A stretch of 64,000 nucleotides of DNA from Actinomadura madurae (GTDB taxonomy: Bacteria > Actinomycetota > Actinomycetes > Streptosporangiales > Streptosporangiaceae), in NCBI RefSeq assembly GCF_900115095.1, contig NZ_FOVH01000023.1, positions 85,098 through 149,097 on the forward strand. The letters are read 5' to 3'. The position numbers and the translations under genes are program-made. Shown piece after piece: positions 40,856 through 49,369 of this stretch (its first letter is position 1; each line of letters opens with the position of its first letter). The notes under the pieces were generated by a model. It was not told the DNA's origin. It made no database searches and saw only the letters and a program-made list of their open reading frames with translations.

Positions 40856-41818
40856 TCACCGCAGCTTCGGGTCGAGGGCGTCGCGGACGGCGTCGCCGAG
40901 CATCAGGAAGCTCAGCACCGTGGCCGACAGGAACGCCGCGGGGAAGATCAGCAGGTGCGGATGGTCGATGAAGGAGTCCTTCGCCTGGTTGAGCTGCAGG
41001 CCCCAGGAGACCTCCGGGTACTGCAGGCCGACGCCGAGGAAGTCCAGCGTCGCCTCGCCCACGATCACATGGCCGACGTTGAGGGTGGCGATCACGATCA
41101 CCGGGGCGATCGCGTTCGGCAGAATGTGCCGCGTCATGATCCGCCGGTCGGACGCGCCGAGCAGCCGCGCCGCCTGCACGTAGTCGGCGTCGCGGACGGA
41201 GATGACCTGGCCGCGCATGATGCGGATCATGGTCGTCCAGCCGAGCAGCACCAGCACCAGCGTCATCGCGCCGACGCCGTGCCCGGGGAAGGCGACGAGG
41301 ATGACCGTGCCGCCCAGCACGAACGGCAGCCCGAAGAACACGTCGGTGAGCCGGGCGATCAGTGCGTCGACGGCGCCGCCGTAGTAACCCGCGAGCAATC
41401 CGAACACGAGCGCGATCAGCAGCGCGAACAGCGTGACCGCGACGCCGATCAGCAGGGTCGGGCGGGCGCCGTGCACGACGTGCGCGTAGTAGTCGCAGCC
41501 CGCGAGGTCGGTGCCGAACCAGTGGTCGCCGGACGGGCCGAGCTTGGCCATGTTCGGGTCGCATCCCTTGTTGGCCTCGGTGGCCGTGAACAGCCGTGGC
41601 AACGCGGCCATCGCCGCCACCACGGCGAGGATCACCATCGAGCCCCAGAAGATCCAGCGGCGCCGCAGGTCGCGCCAGGCGTCGTCCCACAGCGAGGCCC
41701 TGCCGATCTCGCCGCCCGCGACCGCGACGGCCGCGGCGCCGGTGCCCGGGGCCCCCGCGCCCGCGGCGGGCGCGGGCTCGGCGCCCGGCGGCCCGGCGTC
41801 CGGCTCCTTGATCGTCAT
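40856..41818 (-). CDS. Oligopeptide ABC transporter permease (OppC/DppC type)
   Basis: A 320-residue permease with a long Ala/Gly/Pro-rich N-terminal tail, a first helix at about 56-74, an extracellular loop containing KLGPSGDHWFGTDLAGCD, then five helices. The EAA-type loop is ARLLGASDRRIMTRHILPNA. The Cys pair in the external loop (KGCD and AGCD) could form a disulphide. ATG at 41818, seven bases after the partner permease stop. Confidence 0.93.
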   Translation of the reverse strand: MTIKEPDAGPPGAEPAPAAGAGAPGTGAAAVAVAGGEIGRASLWDDAWRDLRRRWIFWGSMVILAVVAAMAALPRLFTATEANKGCDPNMAKLGPSGDHWFGTDLAGCDYYAHVVHGARPTLLIGVAVTLFALLIALVFGLLAGYYGGAVDALIARLTDVFFGLPFVLGGTVILVAFPGHGVGAMTLVLVLLGWTTMIRIMRGQVISVRDADYVQAARLLGASDRRIMTRHILPNAIAPVIVIATLNVGHVIVGEATLDFLGVGLQYPEVSWGLQLNQAKDSFIDHPHLLIFPAAFLSATVLSFLMLGDAVRDALDPKLR

Positions 41819-41825
41819 GTTCTCC

Positions 41826-42752
41826 TCACTCGTACCTGATCCGCGGGTCCAGCACCCCGTACAGCAGGTCCACGATCAGGTTGACCAGCAAGAAGATCAG
41901 CACGAGCACTGTGACCGCGCCGACCACCACGGGGCCCTCCTTGAGCTGGATCGAGGTGAACACCTGCTGCCCGATGCCGGGCAGGTTGAAGATGCCCTCG
42001 GTCACGATCGCGCCGCCCATCAGGTTGCCGAAGTCGACGCCCAGATAGGTCACCACCGGGATCAGGGAGTTGCGCAGGGCGTGCCGCCCGACGACCCGGG
42101 CCCGGGACAGCCCCTTGGCGTTGGCGGTGCGGACGTAGTCGGCCCGCAGATTCTCCGCGAGGCTCGTCCGGGTCAGCCGCGCCACGTACGACAGGCCGAG
42201 CGAGCCCAGGACGAGGCCGGGCAGCAGGTAGCTCATCGGCCACCCGTCGTCCGTCCCGGCCGTCGGGAAGATCTTCCAGTGCAGGCCGAACAGGATCTGC
42301 GCGAGGTAGCCGAGCACGAACACCGGGACCGCGATCACCAGGGTCGTCCCGCCGAGGACGAGGGTGTCGGCGAACCTGCCGCGCCGCAGGCCCGCCCACA
42401 CACCGAGCATGATCCCTATGCCCAGTTCGAAGAGCCAGGCGGTGACCGCGAGCTGCGCGGTCACCGCCCAGCGCCCGCTGAGCATCTCCGACACGCTCTG
42501 GCCGGTGTAGTTCTCGCCCAGGTCGCCCTGGACGAGGCCCCACATGTACTTCGCGTACTGCACCAGCAGCGGGTCGTTCAGGTTGTACCGGTCCCGGAGC
42601 GTCTGCAGGACGTTCTCCGGAACCGGCTTGTCCCCGGCGAGCGCCTGGATCGGATCGCCCGGCAGCGCGAACACCATCGCGTAGATGAACAGCGTGGTGC
42701 CGATGAAGACCGGGACCGCCTGCAGGAGCCGCCGGAAAACGTAGCGCCACAT
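41826..42752 (-). CDS. Oligopeptide ABC transporter permease (OppB/DppB type)
   Basis: A 308-residue six-helix permease starting MWRYVFRRLLQAVPVFIGTT, with the family's PGDP motif (ALPGDPIQALAG), an EAA-like loop (ARVVGRHALRNSLIPVVTYL) and a C-terminal DPRIRYE end characteristic of DppB. ATG at 42752, six bases after the binding-protein stop. Confidence 0.94.
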   Translation of the reverse strand: MWRYVFRRLLQAVPVFIGTTLFIYAMVFALPGDPIQALAGDKPVPENVLQTLRDRYNLNDPLLVQYAKYMWGLVQGDLGENYTGQSVSEMLSGRWAVTAQLAVTAWLFELGIGIMLGVWAGLRRGRFADTLVLGGTTLVIAVPVFVLGYLAQILFGLHWKIFPTAGTDDGWPMSYLLPGLVLGSLGLSYVARLTRTSLAENLRADYVRTANAKGLSRARVVGRHALRNSLIPVVTYLGVDFGNLMGGAIVTEGIFNLPGIGQQVFTSIQLKEGPVVVGAVTVLVLIFLLVNLIVDLLYGVLDPRIRYE

Positions 42753-42758
42753 CGCCGG

Positions 42759-44378
42759 CTACTTCACCGTCACTTCGGTGGCGACCAGCCCCGTCGCGTA
42801 CGGGGTGATCTTGACATTGCCCACCTTCTCCGACCGGCCGCCCTGGCCCACCCATGTCCACAGCGGGATCATCGGCATCTCACGGATGGCGATGTCCTCG
42901 GCCTGGTGGTAGAACTTCAGGGCCTCCTGCTGGTCGGACGTCCGGTTGCCCTTGGCGATGAGCTCGTCGAACTCCTCGTTCTCCCAGCCCATGCGGTTGG
43001 CGTCCGAGCGCCACATGTTCTCCAGGTAGTTCTGCGCGCTCGGGTAGTCGGCCTCCCAGTTCTGCCGGTACGGGCCCTTTTCCTCGCGCGCCCTCAGCAT
43101 GGAGAAGTAGTCGGACGCGGGAACCTGCCGGAACTCGATCTTCTGGATGCCGAGGTTGTCTCGCAGAGAGTTCGCGACGATCCTCATCCACTGCGCGTAC
43201 GTCGGCTGCGCATTGGAGAAGTACAGCTCCAGCGTCCCCTCGAAGCCGCCCGACTTTTCGTACAGCTCCTTGGCCTTGGCCGGGTTGTAGGTGCACAGCT
43301 CGCCGCAGGCGCCCTGGCGGTACCCGGAGATGATCGGCGGGAGCAGGGAGTCGGCGGGGATGTAGTCGCCGTTGTAGACCGCCTTGTTGATGCCCTCGCG
43401 GTCGATGGCCATGGAGAACGCCCTGCGCAGGTCGGCGTTGGCGAAGCGCTTGTCGAACAGCGGGAAGCCGAGGTAGTCGATGGTGCCCATCTTGCGCGGC
43501 AGGAACCGGTCGCCCAGCAGCCGCTTGGCCTCGGGCACCTTCCCGGCCGGGATGGTCTGGAGGACGTCGATCCGGCCGGCCCGGAGGTCGGTGTAGGCGG
43601 TGTCCGCGCTGGAATAGCTCTTCCAGGTCACGCCCTTGTTCTTAGCCTTGCGTGGCCCGGTGTAGCCCTCGAACGCGACCAGCTTGATCTGCTTGTTGCG
43701 TTCCCACTTGCCCTCGATCTTGTACGGGCCGTTGCCGATCGGCTGGTCGTCGAACCCCTTGAGGTCCTTGAGCCCCGCCTTCGGCATCGGCGCGTACGCC
43801 GGATAGGTGAGCAGCTGCGGGAACTGGTTGAACGGGTCGTTCAGCGTGACCTTGAGCGTGTTCTGGTCGACGACCTCGAGCCCGGACAGCTTGTCCGCCT
43901 CCGGCTTGGCGTCCTCGTCCTCGGGGTTCATCTCCTCGTACCCCTTGATGTACGAGAAGTAGTCGTTGGCGCCCATCGCGTTCGGCCCGTATGCGGCGTT
44001 GTTCCACGCGTCCGCGAAGCTCTGCGCGGTCACCGGCTCGCCGTTGTGGAACTTCTGCCCCGGCCTGACCTTGATCGTCCACACCTTCTGGTCGTCCGAG
44101 GTGACCGACTCCGCGGCCAGCGGGACGGCCTTGCCGTCCTCGGTGAGCGTCACCAGGTTGTCGAACAGCTCGGTGATCACGTCGAAGGAGTAGCTGCTCG
44201 TGGTGTTGGCCGGCACCAGGTGATCGGGCTCGCTGTGGCCCACGGTGAAGGCGCCGTCGCCCGCACCGGCATCGTCGCCGCCGCAGGCCGACAGGCCGAG
44301 CGACGCGGCCAGCGCCACCGCGGCGAGCCCCGCCACCTTCACGCGGACGCCCCTTCCGGCACCCCTCAGGCTGGTCAT
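42759..44378 (-). CDS. Oligopeptide-binding lipoprotein (family 5)
   Basis: A 539-residue binding protein with a signal peptide and lipobox (GLSAC, Cys32). The three-lobed family 5 domain has RPGQKFHNGEPVTAQSFADA, the usual block near residue 105, and DLRRAFSMAIDREGINKAVY. It delivers peptides to the permease pair. ATG at 44378 with GAGGAG before it. First gene of a complete five-gene importer, divergent from an M20 peptidase that could act on the imported peptides. Confidence 0.94.
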   Translation of the reverse strand: MTSLRGAGRGVRVKVAGLAAVALAASLGLSACGGDDAGAGDGAFTVGHSEPDHLVPANTTSSYSFDVITELFDNLVTLTEDGKAVPLAAESVTSDDQKVWTIKVRPGQKFHNGEPVTAQSFADAWNNAAYGPNAMGANDYFSYIKGYEEMNPEDEDAKPEADKLSGLEVVDQNTLKVTLNDPFNQFPQLLTYPAYAPMPKAGLKDLKGFDDQPIGNGPYKIEGKWERNKQIKLVAFEGYTGPRKAKNKGVTWKSYSSADTAYTDLRAGRIDVLQTIPAGKVPEAKRLLGDRFLPRKMGTIDYLGFPLFDKRFANADLRRAFSMAIDREGINKAVYNGDYIPADSLLPPIISGYRQGACGELCTYNPAKAKELYEKSGGFEGTLELYFSNAQPTYAQWMRIVANSLRDNLGIQKIEFRQVPASDYFSMLRAREEKGPYRQNWEADYPSAQNYLENMWRSDANRMGWENEEFDELIAKGNRTSDQQEALKFYHQAEDIAIREMPMIPLWTWVGQGGRSEKVGNVKITPYATGLVATEVTVK

Positions 44379-44523
44379 GCTCCTCCTCGGCCCCGTTGCT
44401 TCGTCGCGCGGGCGCTTGGCCGCCCGCCGCCACCTAGATTGCTGGCAGCGTCGTCCTCACGTTGACGGTTTGGGTACGCCGCTGACGGAGTCGAAACCGG
44501 ATCGAGACGTTTTTGATCATTCA

Positions 44524-44551
44524 TTGACACAGGTCAGCGCGGGAGCAAAAT
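44524..44551 (+). promoter_or_regulatory. Promoter of the M20 peptidase gene
   Basis: TTGACA (44524-44529), 16-bp spacer and CAAAAT (44546-44551), 30 bp before the GTG start. The rest of the 202-bp divergent gap (44379-44580) shows no other clear element. Confidence 0.5.
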
Positions 44552-44580
44552 GAAGGTTCGTTGCGGAAGGGGCTGATGGG

Positions 44581-45927
44581 GTGGAGTTGCGCGAGATGCC
44601 CGACGGGGCGGCGGCGGACCGGGCGGGGACCGACCGGGCGGGGGCGGAGGCGGCGGCGATCTGCGCCGACCTGATCCGGTTCGACACCACGAACCGCGGG
44701 GAGGGCGTGGCGCAACCGGAACGGCCGGCCGCCGAGCACGTCGCCGCGCTGCTGGACGAGGCCGGCGTGGCGGCCGAGATCGTCGAGTCGGCGCCGGGCC
44801 GCGCGAGCGTGCTCGCCCGCGTCGCCGGGACCGACCCGTCCCATCCCGCGTTCCTGATCCACGGGCACCTGGACGTGGTGCCCGCCGACCCGGCGGACTG
44901 GACCGTCCCGCCGTTCTCCGGCGAGGTCCGCGACGGGTGCGTGTGGGGGCGCGGCGCCGTCGACATGAAGGGCAGCCTCGCGATGACGCTCGCGGCCGTC
45001 CGGCGGCGGATGCGGGAGGGCCGGCGCACCCGCGGCGACCTGGTCCTGGCGTTCCTGGCCGACGAGGAGTGCACCGGCGACCACGGTTCCCGGTACGTGG
45101 CGCGCGAGCACCGGGAGCTCTTCGAGGGCTGCGCGGAGGCGATCAGCGAGTCCGGCGGGTTCAGCGTGGACGCGGGCGGCACGCGCGTCTACCCGATCGC
45201 GACCGGCGAGCGCGGCACCACCTGGATGAAGCTGACCGCGCGCGGCACCGCCGGGCACGGCTCCAAGCCGGCACCCGACAACGCGGTCGCGGAGCTCGCG
45301 CACGCCGTGTCGCGGCTGGCCGCGTACGAGTGGCCCGTCCGGCTGACGCCGGGCGTGCGGGCGCTGCTGGACGGGCTCGCGGACGCACTCGGCACCACCA
45401 TCGACCACGACCGCCTCGACGCCGAGGCCGCGCGGCTCGGCCGTGCCGGGCAGCTGTTCGCCGGGACGATCCGCAACTCGGCGAACCCGACCCGCCTGGA
45501 CGCCGGCTACAAGGTCAACGTCGTGCCCGGCACGGCGACCGCGCAGGTCGACGGCCGCTACCTGCCCAGCACGGGCGATGAGTTCCTTGCCACGATCGAC
45601 CGGCTGCTCGGCCCGAAGGTCACCCGCGAGTTCATCAACTACGAGGAGGCCCCGGCGGCCGACCCGGCGGGCGCGACGTTCGCCGCGCTCGCCGGGTCGC
45701 TCCGCGCCGAGGACCCGCTCGCCCGTCCCGTCCCGTACGTGATGGCGGGCGGCACCGACGCCAAGTCGTTCCACCGGATCGGCATCACGAGCTTCGGGTT
45801 CGCGCCGCTGCTGCTCGGGCCGGAGCTCGACTACTTCGGGATGTTCCACGGTGTGGACGAGCGGGTGCCGCTGGACGGGCTGGCCTTCGGCACCCGCGTG
45901 CTGGACCGGTTCCTCGACACCCGCTAG
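44581..45927 (+). CDS. M20-family metallopeptidase
   Basis: A 448-residue zinc peptidase/deacylase: HGHLDVVP (first metal His, with Asp), RGAVDMKGS (bridging Asp), FLADEECTG (catalytic Glu pair), the dimerisation domain from about 200 to 320 (TARGTAGHGSKP) and the final metal His in MFHGVDERVP. It cleaves a peptide or N-acyl amino acid in the cytoplasm. The GTG at 44581 follows GGAAGGGG. Its stop overlaps the convergent DUF5988-like gene (CTAG). Confidence 0.92.
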   Translation: MELREMPDGAAADRAGTDRAGAEAAAICADLIRFDTTNRGEGVAQPERPAAEHVAALLDEAGVAAEIVESAPGRASVLARVAGTDPSHPAFLIHGHLDVVPADPADWTVPPFSGEVRDGCVWGRGAVDMKGSLAMTLAAVRRRMREGRRTRGDLVLAFLADEECTGDHGSRYVAREHRELFEGCAEAISESGGFSVDAGGTRVYPIATGERGTTWMKLTARGTAGHGSKPAPDNAVAELAHAVSRLAAYEWPVRLTPGVRALLDGLADALGTTIDHDRLDAEAARLGRAGQLFAGTIRNSANPTRLDAGYKVNVVPGTATAQVDGRYLPSTGDEFLATIDRLLGPKVTREFINYEEAPAADPAGATFAALAGSLRAEDPLARPVPYVMAGGTDAKSFHRIGITSFGFAPLLLGPELDYFGMFHGVDERVPLDGLAFGTRVLDRFLDTR

Positions 45928-46136
45928 AGGGAGCCGGGGGCGCTCGTGCGCCCGGACCAGCGGAACACCGGGAGCCTGCCCTCCGGGGTGTCCCGGTGCC
46001 GGGACGTCGCCCTGAAGTGCTCGTATCCGCCGCGGAAGGGGAGCCTCAGCTCGGCGCCGGGCGGGGTGATCCCGACGATCCGGTGCGGCAGGTCCGCGGG
46101 ACCGCCTTCCAGGAAGGCCTTCAACGAGGTGTCCAT
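45924..46136 (-). CDS. Small DUF5988-like protein
   Basis: A 70-residue protein starting MDTSLKAFLEGGPADLPHRI and containing RGGYEHF, which I recognise as the DUF5988 pattern of short actinobacterial proteins. No signal peptide or helix. Function unknown. ATG at 46136; the stop overlaps the M20 peptidase stop on the other strand. Confidence 0.65.
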   Translation of the reverse strand: MDTSLKAFLEGGPADLPHRIVGITPPGAELRLPFRGGYEHFRATSRHRDTPEGRLPVFRWSGRTSAPGSL

Positions 46137-46243
46137 GAGCGGATGGTCACATGCCGGGAACGTTCCGCCAATGCTCCGCGGGGACGTATCGCCCTATCAT
46201 CGCGTCCGAGATCACCGGGACGCCGGGCGGGTAGAGACCAGGC

Positions 46244-47146
46244 GTGGACTTCTCCAGCGCGACCGGCGAGCTCTACGGCGTCCCGCCCGCCGAGTTCGTG
46301 GAAAGGCGGAAGCGCCTGGCCCAGGAGGCGAAGGCGGACGGCGACGCGGCGCTCGCGAAGCGGATCGGGGGGCTGCGGCGGCCGACGCTGTCGGCCTGGG
46401 CGGTGAACCTCCTGGCGCGCTCGGCGCCCGGGGAGCTCGACGACCTGCTGGACGTCGGCGAGGAGATGCGCGCGGCCTGGTCCTCCGGCCGCGGCGTCGG
46501 AGACCTGGAGCAGCGCCGGGCCGGGCTGGTGCGGGCGCTGGTGCGCCGCGCCGCGGACCTCGCGGCCGAGGCGGGCGGCCCGCTGCGGGAGCAGGCGGTC
46601 CGCGAGGTGGAGGACACCCTCCAGGCCGCGACGGTGGACGCCGGCGTCGCCGAGGAGGTGCGCGCCGGACGTCTCCCGCAGCCGCGCAGCCACACCGGCT
46701 TCGTCCCGGCCGGGTTCCCGATGGCGCCGGCGGAGAAGCGGGAGCGTCCCGAGCCGAAGCCCGAGGAGAGGCCCGAGGAGAAGCCCGCCCGGCGCCCCAG
46801 GGAGAAGAAGGAGCCCGAGCGGGCGAGGTCGAACGTCACCCGGACGAGCGCGGCGCGGGCGAAGCGGGCCGAGACGCTGCGCAAGCGCGCCGAGCAGGCC
46901 GAGCGGAAGCTGGCCGAGCGGGCGGAGCGCGCCGACGCCGCCCGGCGCGAGGTCGAGGAGGCGTCCGCGGAGGTGGGCCGGCTCCGGCACGAGCTGGACC
47001 GGGCGATCGCCGAGCGGGACGCCGCGTCCCGGCGGGCCGGGCGCGCCGAGCAGAACCGGGCCCGCGCCGAGGAGGCGGCGCGGGAGGCGCGCGAGGCCGC
47101 CGCCGACGCCCGGCGGGCCGCCGACCGTGACGCACGCCACGGCTGA
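46244..47146 (+). CDS. Coiled-coil hypothetical protein
   Basis: A 300-residue cytoplasmic protein in three parts: an N-terminal helical domain (about 1-150, with GLRRPTLSAWAVNLLAR), a Glu/Pro/Lys/Arg-rich linker (about 165-205) and a long Arg/Ala/Glu coiled coil to the end (about 205-300). GTG start at 46244; TATCAT at about 46195 could be its -10. The N-terminal block is shared by actinomycete hypothetical proteins, but I know no function. The highly charged tail suggests a structural or nucleic-acid-associated role. Confidence 0.78.
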   Translation: MDFSSATGELYGVPPAEFVERRKRLAQEAKADGDAALAKRIGGLRRPTLSAWAVNLLARSAPGELDDLLDVGEEMRAAWSSGRGVGDLEQRRAGLVRALVRRAADLAAEAGGPLREQAVREVEDTLQAATVDAGVAEEVRAGRLPQPRSHTGFVPAGFPMAPAEKRERPEPKPEERPEEKPARRPREKKEPERARSNVTRTSAARAKRAETLRKRAEQAERKLAERAERADAARREVEEASAEVGRLRHELDRAIAERDAASRRAGRAEQNRARAEEAAREAREAAADARRAADRDARHG

Positions 47147-47229
47147 CCTCGGCACCCGCCGGTCAGGCGGTCGGACGGGATGAAGTACCTTCGTTTTCGA
47201 ACGTGATTCGATTTCGGAGGGGGCCTGCG

Positions 47230-48267
47230 GTGACGGCACCGGTCGTGGAGCAGCCGACTGACTGGACCGAACCGGGCGCTCACCAGGTGGCCCCAGGGGT
47301 GCACCGGGTCCCCCTGGAGCTGCCGATCCCGTCGCTGCACGCCGTCAACGTGTACGTCATCGAGGACCCCGAGGGCCTCGTCGTCGTGGACTCGGGCTGG
47401 GCCATGCCCGACTCGCGCGCCGCGCTCGAACGCGCCCTCGCCACGCTCGGCCACCGGCTGGACGACGTCGCGCAGTTCCTCGTCACCCACGCCCACTGGG
47501 ACCACTACTCGCAGGCCCTCGCCCTGCGGGAGTCCTTCGGGACGCGGGTGCGGATCGGGCGCGGCGAGCAGCCGTCGATCGAGGCGTTCGACCGGCGGCT
47601 CGGGCTGCACCCCCGGCAGGTCGAGCTGCTCCGCCGGTGCGGCGCGCACGAGCTCGCCGACGAGATCGCGGGCAAGCCGGTGGACCGGTCCGAACGCGAC
47701 GTCCCGCACACGATGCCGGACGCGTGGCTGGACGACGGCCAGCGGCTCACCCTGGCCGAGCGGGGCCTGGACGTCTTCGCGACGCCGGGGCACACGCGCG
47801 GGCACATCGTCCTGCGGGACGCCGGCGCCGGGCTGCTGTTCGCGGGCGACCACATCCTGCCCCACATCACGCCGTCCATCGGGCTGGAGACCGAGCCCGA
47901 GCCGAAGCCGCTGCGCAGCTACCTGGAGTCCCTGCGGCTGGTCCGCGGGATGCCCGACACGCTGCTGCTGCCGGCGCACGGTCCCGTGACGCCGAGCGTG
48001 CACACCCGGGTCGACCAGTTGCTGGAGCACCACGCCGAGCGGCTGGAGATCGCGGCGACGCAGGTCCGCGCCGGCCGCGGCACCGCGTTCGAGGTGGCGG
48101 CCGCCATGCCGTGGACGCGCCGCCGGCGCAGCCTCGACGACCTGGACGCGTTCAGCCGGATGCTGGCCGTCCTGGAGATCGACGCGCACCTGGACGTCCT
48201 CACGGACCAGGGCGTGCTGGAGGCCCACGAGGCGGCCGGGGTCCGCAGCTACGCCGTGCGGCGCTGA
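47230..48267 (+). CDS. Metallo-beta-lactamase-fold hydrolase
   Basis: A 345-residue MBL-fold protein with the metal motif THAHWDHYSQ, a second His in ATPGHTRGH, Asp in FAGDHILPH and His in LPAHGP. A helical C-terminal extension (about 250-345) resembles those of actinobacterial thioesterase-like MBL proteins. The GTG at 47230 is chosen because GGAGG at 47216 fits it; an ATG at 47203 is in frame. Substrate unknown. Confidence 0.87.
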   Translation: MTAPVVEQPTDWTEPGAHQVAPGVHRVPLELPIPSLHAVNVYVIEDPEGLVVVDSGWAMPDSRAALERALATLGHRLDDVAQFLVTHAHWDHYSQALALRESFGTRVRIGRGEQPSIEAFDRRLGLHPRQVELLRRCGAHELADEIAGKPVDRSERDVPHTMPDAWLDDGQRLTLAERGLDVFATPGHTRGHIVLRDAGAGLLFAGDHILPHITPSIGLETEPEPKPLRSYLESLRLVRGMPDTLLLPAHGPVTPSVHTRVDQLLEHHAERLEIAATQVRAGRGTAFEVAAAMPWTRRRRSLDDLDAFSRMLAVLEIDAHLDVLTDQGVLEAHEAAGVRSYAVRR

Positions 48268-48343
48268 CGCACCGCGGGCAGGGCGCCGGAGGACGCCCGA
48301 GTTACGATGATCGTCGGTTCCCCCGGGTGGAAGGAGGGGCGCG

Positions 48344-48982
48344 ATGACGGTCGCCCCCGAGTTCACAGCGATCACGTCCGCGCAGGAGCTGCGCGAGCTT
48401 CTCGGCGTGCCGATGCGGCGCGCGGTCGACAAGGAGCGCGTCGCGCTGCACGACTGGGACCGGGAGTGGCTCGCCAACTCCCCGTTCTGCCTGATCTCCA
48501 CCAGCGACGCCGACGGCAACTGCGACGTCTCCCCCAAGGGCGACCCACCCGGCTTCGTCCACGTCATCGACGACACGACGATCGCGATCCCGGACCGTCC
48601 GGGCAACCGCCGCGCCGACGGATTCCTCAACGTGCTCGGCAACCCGCACGTCGGGCTGATCTTCCTCATCCCGGGGCGCGGGGAGACGCTGCGGATCAAC
48701 GGGCGGGCCACGCTCGTCCGGGACGCGCCGTTCTTCGACGCGATGGTCGTCAAGGGGCACCGGCCCGCGCTCGCGCTGGTCGTGGAGATCGAGCAGATCT
48801 TCTTCCACTGCGCGAAGGCGCTGATGCGCTCGAAGCTGTGGAAGCCGGAGTCGTGGGAGCCGGGGGCCCTGCCGCCGCACGCCCGCATCGTCAAGGACGT
48901 CCAGTACACCGAGGAGTCGCTGGACCAGCTCGAACAGCACTACACCGAGGCGAACTACTCCAAACTGCTGTACAAGGGCTGA
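48344..48982 (+). CDS. PPOX-type flavoprotein (MSMEG_1061-like)
   Basis: A 212-residue split-barrel flavoprotein of the pyridoxamine-phosphate-oxidase superfamily, in the MSMEG_1061-like branch. Typical blocks are CLISTSDADGNCDVSPKGDP, IAIPDRPGNRRADGF and HCAKALMRSKLW. It likely binds FMN and reduces an unknown substrate. The ATG at 48344 follows AAGGAGGGG. A hairpin begins at its stop codon. Confidence 0.9.
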   Translation: MTVAPEFTAITSAQELRELLGVPMRRAVDKERVALHDWDREWLANSPFCLISTSDADGNCDVSPKGDPPGFVHVIDDTTIAIPDRPGNRRADGFLNVLGNPHVGLIFLIPGRGETLRINGRATLVRDAPFFDAMVVKGHRPALALVVEIEQIFFHCAKALMRSKLWKPESWEPGALPPHARIVKDVQYTEESLDQLEQHYTEANYSKLLYKG

Positions 48983-49007
48983 CCCCCGCGCCTTCCACGC
49001 GGGGGTC
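48981..49007. terminator. Terminator hairpin
   Basis: Perfect stem GACCCCCGCG/CGCGGGGGTC with a 7-base loop, overlapping the flavoprotein stop codon and lying between it and the convergent DUF5302 gene. Confidence 0.75.
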
Positions 49008-49043
49008 GTCGGTCACAGCGGGGTCGGGGGCGCTCCGGCCCCG

Positions 49044-49232
49044 TCAGCCGCTCTTGCGGCGGAACTGGCGCTGGTGATCGGCCCGGTCGTGCGTACCGCG
49101 CACCTTCGAGCCGCTCCTGCCGCCGCCACCGGTGTTCTTGCCCGCCGCTCCGCGCTTGCGCTCCAGGGCCTCCCGGAACCTGCGCTTCACGTCGTCCTCG
49201 CCCTCGTCGGGCTCTCCTGCCGAGTCGGCCAT
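49044..49232 (-). CDS. DUF5302 small protein
   Basis: A 62-residue charged protein: acidic N-terminus, then DDVKRRFREALERKR and a Gly/Ser/Arg/Lys-rich tail ending RQFRRKSG, the DUF5302 pattern. The ATG at 49232 is preceded by GGAGG, so the longer upstream frame is not needed. Function unknown. Confidence 0.82.
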   Translation of the reverse strand: MADSAGEPDEGEDDVKRRFREALERKRGAAGKNTGGGGRSGSKVRGTHDRADHQRQFRRKSG

Positions 49233-49369
49233 GCGGACCTCCAGCTCTCGTTCGGGCACACCTAGCGTCACATACCCCGCGTGGACCGCGGACTCGTGCA
49301 CCCCCACAAGATCATCGTGGGAGATTCCAGCATAAACCGGCCGCAGACGAATGATCTCTCCTAGGGTCT

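Noticed and set aside
41511..44465. Open frame of 984 codons on the plus strand across the oligopeptide operon
   Set aside because: Antisense to three recognised transporter genes, with low-complexity composition and no start signal.
47194..47212. SOS-box-like sequence CGAACGTGATTCG upstream of the MBL-fold gene
   Set aside because: The actinobacterial LexA site needs CGAAC-N4-GTTCG; here the spacing is one base short and the right half reads ATTCG, so it does not fit.
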